Source: Candidatus Binatia bacterium (GTDB lineage: Bacteria; Desulfobacterota; Binatia; UBA12015). Taken from it: a stretch of 64,000 bases of DNA. The notes beneath the pieces were generated by a model. The model made no database searches and was not told where the DNA came from. It was given only the letters and a program-made list of their open reading frames with translations. The position numbers and the translations under genes were made by a program. Below are positions 20,002-26,763 of the stretch, piece after piece (positions within the stretch are counted from its first letter, which is position 1; each line of letters begins with the position of its first letter). The stretch lies in the NCBI GenBank assembly GCA_036563615.1, contig DATCMB010000022.1, forward strand, positions 372,001 to 436,000, read 5' to 3'.

Positions 20002-20663
20002 CGCGCGCGCCCGAGCTGGTGGTGGTCCGCTTCGACGGCGCCGCGGAGCCGCTGTCCGCAGATCTGCCGTTCGCCGTGCGCCGCGTGATCGACGCGCGCG
20101 AGCACGCGACGCCGGAATCGCTGCTTGAAGCGGCCGAGGCGGATCAGGCCGCGGTGCTGTGGCTGCCGCCGTGGGCGTCGCTCGACGGGCGCGCGGCGGC
20201 GGCCGCCGCGGAGTGGCTCGCGCGTCCGGCGTCGCAGCCGCGCGCCGCCCGCGTCCGCCTCGAGCTCGCGTACGCGGGCACGGTCGCCGACGCCGGACGC
20301 CGCCTCGTGCTGTCGGATCCGGGGGCGGTGACGCTGGAGGGCGAGCGGGTGGTGGCGCGCCCCGGCGCGCGCATCGACGATCTGCCGGAGCCGTGGACGG
20401 TGGTCGTGCCGGAGACCCTGCGCGAACACCTGGCGCAGGTCGACGCGCAGTCGTCGCTCGCGGCGCGCCTGCGTCACGCGGCGCGCGAGCCGGCGCGCTG
20501 GCGCTCGCTCGTTTGGATCCCCGCGACCTTCGCGCTGCGCGCGCTCGTCGCGACCCGCGGGTCGCGACGGCTCGTCCTGCCGCACGTCGTCATCGAGGCC
20601 TACCGCGAGGTGCTGGTCGCCGCGAAGCTCTGGGAGCTCGCGCACGTCGCCGGTCGGGCGTGA
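19998..20663 (+). CDS. Hypothetical protein resembling an eroded GT2 glycosyltransferase
   Basis: 221 residues with no confident family. The C-terminal third (RWRSLVWIPATFALRALVAT to EVLVAAKLWELAH) resembles the tail of WaaE-type GT2 enzymes, which ends in an amphipathic segment plus KYAKLWE. The middle can be laid over the GT2 order: VLWLPPWASLD at the place of the LNVDADE strand, then LEG and LPEPW where GT2 proteins have the His-rich acceptor part. The N-terminal nucleotide-binding strand and the DxD are missing. I infer a decayed or repurposed transferase; it could also be an unrelated small LPS protein. Start and stop overlap both neighbours by four bases. Confidence 0.7.
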   Translation: MTRAPELVVVRFDGAAEPLSADLPFAVRRVIDAREHATPESLLEAAEADQAAVLWLPPWASLDGRAAAAAAEWLARPASQPRAARVRLELAYAGTVADAGRRLVLSDPGAVTLEGERVVARPGARIDDLPEPWTVVVPETLREHLAQVDAQSSLAARLRHAAREPARWRSLVWIPATFALRALVATRGSRRLVLPHVVIEAYREVLVAAKLWELAHVAGRA

Positions 20664-21418
20664 GGCTGCCGCCGGAGTTCGTCGTGCCGCGCCCGGGCGT
20701 CGCCGTCCGCGCCGGACACGAGGCGCACGTCGCGGGCTGGCTCGCCGCCGCCTTCGACGGTCGTCACGACCTCGGCGACGCCGCCGAGCAGGGCATCGTC
20801 GGCGGGCGCGGCGCGGTGCGGCGGCTGCCGCTCGACGCGGCGGGCGACGTCTACGTCCGCCGCTACGTGCACGGCGGGCTGCTGCGGCGCCTGCTGCGCG
20901 ACGTCTACTGGGAGCGGCCGCCGCGTCCGTGGCGCGAGCTCGTCGCGACCGAGGCCGCGCGCCGCGCCGGCGTCGCGGCGCCGGAGGTGCTCGCCGCGGC
21001 GGCGCTGCCGCTCGCGGGCGGCGGGAGGGCAGGGCTCCTCTACCGCGGCGTGCTCGTCACGCGCGCGCTCACCGGGCGGCGCTCGCTCGGCGAGGCGCTG
21101 CGCGCGGCGCGCGACGACGGCGAGCGGCGCGCCTGGATCGCCTGTGCGGTGCGTGCGGTGCGCACGCTACACCAAGCGGGGATCGTGCACCGCGACCTCA
21201 ACGTCAGCAACGTGCTCGTCGGCGCGAGCCCGGAGGAGCCCGCCGCGCTGATCGACTTCGACCGCGCCGCCGTGCGCGCAAGGCCCGCGGGGGCGCTCGA
21301 CGTCGCGCTCGCGCGCCGCCGCCTCGCGCGCTCGATCGCGAAGCTCGGGATCGCGGGACTCGACCGGCGCGGCGCGGCGGCCGTGCTGCGCGCCGCCGGG
21401 CTCGGAGGCGCGCCGTGA
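20660..21418 (+). CDS. Kdo kinase-like LPS core kinase (KdkA/WaaP superfamily)
   Basis: Protein-kinase-like fold that phosphorylates inner-core Kdo or heptose. The 252-residue product has the KdkA-type opening with GRGAVRRLPLDAAGDVYVRR (nucleotide-binding strand), RPPRPWRELVATEAARRAG, the catalytic loop VHRDLNVSNVLV near residue 175 (HRD with Asp and Asn), and the metal-binding LIDFDRAAV near 198. The last 30 residues resemble the C-terminal helix of the family. KdkA of Haemophilus phosphorylates Kdo at O-4; which residue is used here is unknown. GTG start overlaps the previous stop, and its own stop overlaps the fusion gene. Confidence 0.85.
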   Translation: MRLPPEFVVPRPGVAVRAGHEAHVAGWLAAAFDGRHDLGDAAEQGIVGGRGAVRRLPLDAAGDVYVRRYVHGGLLRRLLRDVYWERPPRPWRELVATEAARRAGVAAPEVLAAAALPLAGGGRAGLLYRGVLVTRALTGRRSLGEALRAARDDGERRAWIACAVRAVRTLHQAGIVHRDLNVSNVLVGASPEEPAALIDFDRAAVRARPAGALDVALARRRLARSIAKLGIAGLDRRGAAAVLRAAGLGGAP

Positions 21419-23007
21419 GCCGCGCGCTGCCGTCGCGCTCGCAATCGCCCTCGTTTCACGCGGTGGGCTGGTCCGCGGCCGACGTGGCCGCGCGCGGCCT
21501 GCGCGACGACGCACCGGCGCGGCGCGTGCTCAAGGACGGCAAGCGCGGCACGATCGTCTGGCTCGACGACGCGGGACCGAGCGGCGAGGCGGTGGTCGTC
21601 AAGTACTTCGCGCCGCGCTCGCCGCTGCGCCGCGCGCTCGCGCTCTGGCAGGGCTCGCCGGCGCGGGTGCAGCAGCGCAGCGCCGAGGCGCTGCTCGCGG
21701 CCGGCGTCGCCGTGCCCGAGCCGCTCGGCGTGGTCGACGCGATCGGCGACCCGGCGGCGCCGACGAGCGCGCTCGTGCTGCGCGCGGTGGTCGACGGGCG
21801 CACCGTCAAGCAAGCGTACCTCGAGCTCGGCAAGCGCGAGCGGCGCGCGCTCGCGCGCGAGCTCGGACGCTTCGTCGCGCGTCTGCACGCGCGCGGCGTC
21901 TACGTGCCCGACCTCAAGGAGTCGAACCTGCTCGTGCGGCGCGACGAGCACGGCTTCGCGTTCGTGCTCGTCGACCTCGACCGCGTCCGCTTCCCGCGCG
22001 GCGGGCTGTCGGCGCGGCGCCGGCTCGCGAACCTCGTGCAGCTCGATCGCTCGATCGGCCGCTACGCCGACGACCGCGACCGCCTCGCGTTCCTCGCGAC
22101 CTACCGACTCGGCCTGCCCAGCAAGGAGCGTCTCTCGCGCATGGCGGCGACGGTCGACGTCGCGCGCCGGCGCAAGGACCGCAGCGTCGCGCGCCGTCGG
22201 CGACGCGCCGGCATCAAGCCCGAGGACCGGCTGCCGATCTCCTGCATCATCATCTGCGGCAACGAGGCGCACCGGATCCGCGACTGCCTCGACAGCGTCT
22301 CGTGGTGCGACGAGATCGTGGTCGTCGACTCGTACTCGACCGACGGCACCTGGGACATCGTTCAGGAGTACACGAGCAACGTCGCGCGCCGCGCGTGGAC
22401 CGGGCACGTCGATCAGAAGCAGTACGCGCTCGACCGCGCGAAGCACCGCTGGGTGCTGAACGTCGACGCGGACGAGTGCGTCTCGCCCGGCCTGCGCGAG
22501 GAGATCGAGGAGGTGCTGTCGCACGACGGCCGCGGCTACGACGGCTTCCTGATCCCGCGGGTCGTGTTCTACCTCGGCCGCTGGTGGTGGCGCGGCGGGT
22601 GGTATCCCGATCGCCGGCTGCGTCTTTTCCGTCGCGAGAACGCGATCTGGGGCGGCGAGGACCCGCACGAGAAGGTCCTCCTGCGCGGCCGCGTCGGACG
22701 CCTGCGCGAGCCGCTCTGGCACTACACGTACGACGACGTCAGCGACCACGTCTCGACGATCAACCGCTTCACGACGACCGCCGCCGAGCGCGGCGAGGTC
22801 GCGCGTCCGGCGAGCTGGAACGGCCTCGTGCTGCGTCCGCTCGGACGCTTCCTGCGCTTCTACTTCCTGAGCCGCGGCTTCACGCTCGGCATGCCGGGTC
22901 TGTTCGTCGCGATCTCGGCAGCCGTCTACGTGCATCTCAAGTACGCGAAGCGCGACGAGCGCGCGCGCCGTGAAGCGCAAGGCGCGAACCGCGAGGGGAG
23001 GGCGTGA
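21415..23007 (+). CDS. LPS kinase-GT2 glycosyltransferase fusion protein
   Basis: A 530-residue protein with two domains. Residues about 30-255 form a WaaP/Kdo-kinase-like domain: VVVKYFAPRSPLRRALALWQ, then LHARGVYVPDLKESNLLV (catalytic Asp near 167, with VPD in place of HRD) and VLVDLDRVRF (DLD for the metal-binding DFD). Residues about 270-515 form a WaaE/KdtX-like GT2 domain: ISCIIICGNEAHRIRDCLDS, VVVDSYSTDGT, the DxD in LNVDADECVSPGLREEIEE, then RWWWRGGWYPDRRLRLFRR, and LWHYTYDDVSDHVSTINRF. One enzyme could thus both phosphorylate and glycosylate the core. Both ends overlap neighbours by four bases. Confidence 0.9.
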   Translation: MSRALPSRSQSPSFHAVGWSAADVAARGLRDDAPARRVLKDGKRGTIVWLDDAGPSGEAVVVKYFAPRSPLRRALALWQGSPARVQQRSAEALLAAGVAVPEPLGVVDAIGDPAAPTSALVLRAVVDGRTVKQAYLELGKRERRALARELGRFVARLHARGVYVPDLKESNLLVRRDEHGFAFVLVDLDRVRFPRGGLSARRRLANLVQLDRSIGRYADDRDRLAFLATYRLGLPSKERLSRMAATVDVARRRKDRSVARRRRRAGIKPEDRLPISCIIICGNEAHRIRDCLDSVSWCDEIVVVDSYSTDGTWDIVQEYTSNVARRAWTGHVDQKQYALDRAKHRWVLNVDADECVSPGLREEIEEVLSHDGRGYDGFLIPRVVFYLGRWWWRGGWYPDRRLRLFRRENAIWGGEDPHEKVLLRGRVGRLREPLWHYTYDDVSDHVSTINRFTTTAAERGEVARPASWNGLVLRPLGRFLRFYFLSRGFTLGMPGLFVAISAAVYVHLKYAKRDERARREAQGANREGRA

Positions 23008-24125
23008 GCGCGCTGCGCGTCCTGCACGTCGACCCGGAGCGCGGCTTCAGCGGCGGCGAGACGCAGGTGCTCGGGCTCGCGCGCCACCTCGCCGAGCGCG
23101 GGCATGCGGTGTCGGTCGCGGCGCACCCCGACGGCGAGCTCACGCGCCGGCTGCGCGAGCTCGGGATCGCGACGCTGCCGCTCGAGAGCCGCTTCGGCCA
23201 CGATCCGCGCGCCGGGATGGCGCTGCGCCGCGCGGTCGCGGCGCTGGCGCCGGACGTCGTCCACTTCCACACCTCGCGCGCGCTCTCGCTCGCGCCCTAC
23301 CTGCCGCGTCGCGCGGTGCAGGTCGTGACCCGACGCATGGACTACGCGCCGCGCGGGCTCGGTCCGTACGTGCGCTGGCTCTACGGGCGCATGGACGCGG
23401 TGATCGCGATCTCGGCGGCGGCGCGCGCGGCGCTCGCGGCGCGCGGCATTCCCGCGAGCAGGATCGAGATCGTGCCGAGCGGCATCGACGTCGCGCGCTT
23501 CCACGGTCTCGAGGCGGGCGCGGCGCGCCGCGAGCTCGGGATCGACGCCGGCGTGCCGGTGCTCGCGATCGTCGCCTCGCTGCACGAGCGCAAGGGGCAC
23601 GCGGTGCTGCTCGAGGCGCTCGTGACGCTCGCGCGCGAGCTCGCGACGCCGCCGCTCGTGCTCGCCGCCGGCACCGGTCCCGAGGGCGACGCGCTGCAGG
23701 ACCTCGCGGTGCGCCTCGGCGTCGCCGAGCGCGTCCGCTGGCTCGGTCGCGTCGCGGACGTCCGCCCGGTGCTCGCGGCGGCGGACGTCGTGGTGATGCC
23801 GTCGCTCGCGGAAGGGCTCGGCGTCGCCGCCATCGAGGCGATGGCGGCCGCGCGTCCGGTGGTGGCGAGCGCGGTCGGCGGGCTGCCGGAGCTGATCCGC
23901 GACGGCGAGCAGGGGCTGCTCGTGCCGCCGCGCGATCCGGTGGCGCTGGCGGCGGCGCTCGCGCGCTGCCTGCGCGACCCCGAGCTGCGCGCGCGGCTCG
24001 GTGCGGCGGGGCAGGCGCGCGCCGACGCGTTCTCGGTCGCGGCCATGGCGCGTGGCACCGAGGCGGTGTACGAACGCGCGCGGGCGGCGCGCTCCGCAGG
24101 GCTGCGTCGTCGGAGCGAGCCGTGA
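23004..24125 (+). CDS. GT4-family glycosyltransferase
   Basis: GT-B fold retaining glycosyltransferase, probably adding a core or O-chain sugar at the cytoplasmic face. The 373-residue protein has the N-terminal glycine loop VDPERGFSGGETQVLGLARH, IVPSGIDVARFHGL, the hinge strand AIVASLHERKGHAVLLEAL, LAAGTGPEGDALQDLA, and the E-x7-E donor motif in SLAEGLGVAAIEAMAAARPV. No signal or membrane helix. Donor and acceptor cannot be deduced. It shares four-base overlaps with the fusion gene before and hldA after, tying it to heptose-core assembly. Confidence 0.92.
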   Translation: MSALRVLHVDPERGFSGGETQVLGLARHLAERGHAVSVAAHPDGELTRRLRELGIATLPLESRFGHDPRAGMALRRAVAALAPDVVHFHTSRALSLAPYLPRRAVQVVTRRMDYAPRGLGPYVRWLYGRMDAVIAISAAARAALAARGIPASRIEIVPSGIDVARFHGLEAGAARRELGIDAGVPVLAIVASLHERKGHAVLLEALVTLARELATPPLVLAAGTGPEGDALQDLAVRLGVAERVRWLGRVADVRPVLAAADVVVMPSLAEGLGVAAIEAMAAARPVVASAVGGLPELIRDGEQGLLVPPRDPVALAAALARCLRDPELRARLGAAGQARADAFSVAAMARGTEAVYERARAARSAGLRRRSEP

Positions 24126-25216
24126 GCATCCGCAGCTTGAGAAGCGTACCCACCACTTCCATCGGAGCGTCGACCGCCGGCGCGACCGGCGCGCCGTCGT
24201 CCGTGCGTCGTCTGCTGCAGCTCGTGCACGCGTTTCGTTCGGCGCGCGTGCTCGTGGTCGGCGACCTGATGCTCGACCACTTCATCTGGGGCGACGTCCG
24301 CCGCATCTCGCCCGAGGCGCCGGTGCCGGTCGTGCAGGTGACGCGCGAGAGCATGCACCCCGGCGGCGCGGGCAACGTGGTCGCGAATCTGGCGGCGCTG
24401 GGCGCGCGTCCGCGAGTCGTCGGCTGGGTCGGCAAGGACGCGGCGGGCGCGACGATCCGGCGTCTGCTGTCCGAGCTCGGCGCCGACGCCGACGGCGTCC
24501 TGGTCACGTCGGGCGCGTCCTCGATCGAGAAGACGCGCATCATCGCGCACCACCAGCAGGTCGTGCGCCTCGACCGCGAGCCGTGGCGGCCGAACGAGCG
24601 CGTCGGGCGCGAGATCGTCCGCCGCGTGGAGCGCGAGCTGCCGCGCGTGCAGGCGGTGATCGTCTCCGACTACGGCAAGGGAACGATCCAGCCCGGCTTG
24701 CTCGACATGCTCGCGCGGCGCCGCGAGCGCGACGGCTTCCTCTACCTGATCGACCCCAAGCAGCCGAACTTCGCGCACTACCGCAACGCGACGCTCGTCA
24801 AGCCAAACGAGAGCGAGACCGCGGCCGCGGCCGGCGTCGAGATCGACGGCCCCGAGGCGCTCGAGCGCGCGGCGAGCGTTCTCCTCGAGCGCTGGCAGAG
24901 CGACGCGGTGCTGATCTCGCGCGGCGAGCACGGCATGTCGCTCTGCCGCAGCGACGCGCCGCCGCGTCACTTCCCGGCGGCGGCGCGCGAGGTGTTCGAC
25001 GTCACCGGCGCGGGCGACACCGTGCTCGCGATCGCGGCGCTCGCGCTCGCGAGCGGCGGCACGCTCGAGGAGGCGGCCTGGCTCGCGAACGTCGGCGCCG
25101 GCGTCGTGGTCGGCAAGGTCGGTACGGCGACGCTCGCGCCCGCCGAGCTCGCCGACGCCACCAGCGAGGCCGCGGCCGAGCGCGCGCCGCGCCGCACGAC
25201 GAGGACGCGACCGTGA
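24122..25216 (+). CDS. hldA: D-glycero-beta-D-manno-heptose-7-phosphate kinase (HldA/RfaE1)
   Basis: Phosphorylates heptose-7-phosphate to the 1,7-bisphosphate in ADP-heptose synthesis. The 364-residue protein has a Ser/Thr-rich N-terminal stretch of about 30 residues, then the PfkB-family core: VLVVGDLMLDHFIWGDVRRI, MHPGGAGNVVANLAALGA (signature 1, about residue 80), LIDPKQPNFAHYRNATLVKP, and the anion hole/catalytic base FDVTGAGDTVLA (about 293). The adenylyltransferase half present in E. coli HldE is missing and is encoded alone at 30324-30881. GTG start overlaps the GT4 stop. Confidence 0.95.
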   Translation: MSIRSLRSVPTTSIGASTAGATGAPSSVRRLLQLVHAFRSARVLVVGDLMLDHFIWGDVRRISPEAPVPVVQVTRESMHPGGAGNVVANLAALGARPRVVGWVGKDAAGATIRRLLSELGADADGVLVTSGASSIEKTRIIAHHQQVVRLDREPWRPNERVGREIVRRVERELPRVQAVIVSDYGKGTIQPGLLDMLARRRERDGFLYLIDPKQPNFAHYRNATLVKPNESETAAAAGVEIDGPEALERAASVLLERWQSDAVLISRGEHGMSLCRSDAPPRHFPAAAREVFDVTGAGDTVLAIAALALASGGTLEEAAWLANVGAGVVVGKVGTATLAPAELADATSEAAAERAPRRTTRTRP

Positions 25217-26091
25217 AGAGCATGACCGGCTACGGCACGGCCGCGGTCGAGGTCGGCGGCGGCCGTCTGGTGGCGGAGATCCGCAGCGTCAACTCGCGCT
25301 TCCTCGAGCTGCGCATCAGCGTGCCGCGCGAGCACCAGGCGAGCGAGGCGGAGCTGCGCGAGGTCGTGCAGAGGAAGATCGAGCGCGGCCGCGTCGACCT
25401 CGTCGTGCGACGCGAGGGCGCCGCGCGTCCGGTGCATCGCATCGAGCCCGACCTCGAGCTCGCCCGCGCCACCGTGGCCGCCTGGCGGCGCATCAAGACG
25501 GAGCTCAAGCTCCCCGGCGAGATCGACCTCGCGCTGCTGCGCGCGAGCGCCGGCGACCTGCTGCGTCCGGTGCAGAGCCAGCCCGACGCCGCGATGGAGC
25601 TGCCGGCGCTGCGGCGCGTGGTCGAGCAGGCTCTGCGTCAGCACACGCGCGAGCGCGAGCGCGAGGGCGCGAACCTGCTGCGCGACATGCGGCTGCGCTG
25701 GAAGAACCTGACCGCTCTGCACCGCGAGTGCGCACGCCTCGCGCGCGAGATGAAGCCGATCCTCACCGAGCGCCTGACGAGCCGGGTCAAGGCGCTGCTC
25801 GGCGAGCAGGGGCTCGACGACGCGCGCGTCCTGCAGGAGGTCGCGCTGGCGGTCGACCGCAGCGAGGTGTCCGAGGAGCTGACGCGTCTCGGCAGCCACC
25901 TCGACGCGCTCGCCGCGCTGCTGCGCGAGAAGAACGCGGTCGGCAAGCGGGTCGAGTTCTTGATCCAGGAGATGGTGCGCGAGGTGAACACGATCGGCTC
26001 GAAGGCGAACCACCTGCCGATGACGCAGGCGGTGCTCGCCGCGAAGAGCGAGCTCGAGAAGCTGCGCGAGCAGGCGGCGAACGTCGAATGA
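25213..26091 (+). CDS. yicC: YicC-family endoribonuclease
   Basis: YicC proteins are endoribonucleases implicated in small-RNA turnover in E. coli. The 292-residue product has the invariant N-terminal SMTGYGTAAV, IRSVNSRFLELRISVP, and the C-terminal block KRVEFLIQEMVREVNTIGSK followed by a helix ending LREQAANVE. Length matches the family. GTG 25213 overlaps the hldA stop; ATG 25222 would begin exactly at MTGYG. The yicC-gmk-spoT order is widespread and supports the call. Confidence 0.93.
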   Translation: MKSMTGYGTAAVEVGGGRLVAEIRSVNSRFLELRISVPREHQASEAELREVVQRKIERGRVDLVVRREGAARPVHRIEPDLELARATVAAWRRIKTELKLPGEIDLALLRASAGDLLRPVQSQPDAAMELPALRRVVEQALRQHTREREREGANLLRDMRLRWKNLTALHRECARLAREMKPILTERLTSRVKALLGEQGLDDARVLQEVALAVDRSEVSEELTRLGSHLDALAALLREKNAVGKRVEFLIQEMVREVNTIGSKANHLPMTQAVLAAKSELEKLREQAANVE

Positions 26092-26723
26092 GCGCCGGCG
26101 TGCCGAGTGGTGCGGCGCCGAGGCGCGGCATCCTGTTCGTGGTCTCGGCGCCCTCGGGCGGCGGCAAGACGACGCTCGTCAACGCCGCGCTCGCGGCCGA
26201 TCCCGGGCTGGCGCTCTCGGTCTCCTACACGACGCGCACGCCGCGCGCGGGCGAGCAGCACGGGCGCGACTACTACTTCGTCGACGCTGCGGAGTTCGCG
26301 CGGCTGCGCGACGCCGGCGAGTTCGTCGAGTGGGCGGAGGTCTTCGACCACGCCTACGCGACGCCGCGCGCGCCGCTCGACGCCGCGATCGGCTCGGGCT
26401 GCGACATGCTGCTCGACGTCGACATCCAGGGCGCGCGCTCGATCAAGCGCGCCTATCCGGCCGACGCGGTCGGGATCTTCGTCGTGCCGCCGTCGTTCGC
26501 GGTGCTCGAGCAGCGGCTGCGCGCGCGCGGCACCGACAGCGATGCGCAAATCAAGCGCCGGCTCGCCCGCGTCCGCGAGGAGATCAGCGCGGCGCGCGAG
26601 CCCGGCGTCTACGACTACCTGCTGGTGAACGACGACCGCGCCCGCGCGGAGCGCGATCTGCTCGCGATCATCGCGGCCGAGCGCTGCCGGATCGGACGAC
26701 GCTCCGTGCTGCCGCTCGCCTGA
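26088..26723 (+). CDS. gmk: Guanylate kinase
   Basis: Phosphorylates GMP to GDP with ATP. The 211 residues contain the P-loop SAPSGGGKTTL (about 21-31), SVSYTTRTPRAGEQHGRDYY for GMP binding, FVEWAEVF, the DVDIQGARSIK strand (residue 110 region), and the lid region RLRARGTDSDAQIKRRL. Standard length. ATG overlaps the yicC stop. Only 40 bases separate it from the RelA/SpoT gene, so rpoZ, often found in between, is absent here. Confidence 0.96.
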   Translation: MSAGVPSGAAPRRGILFVVSAPSGGGKTTLVNAALAADPGLALSVSYTTRTPRAGEQHGRDYYFVDAAEFARLRDAGEFVEWAEVFDHAYATPRAPLDAAIGSGCDMLLDVDIQGARSIKRAYPADAVGIFVVPPSFAVLEQRLRARGTDSDAQIKRRLARVREEISAAREPGVYDYLLVNDDRARAERDLLAIIAAERCRIGRRSVLPLA

Positions 26724-26763
26724 GCGGACGCGTGCTCGCGGCGCGGCTCAAGCCATCGCTCGG

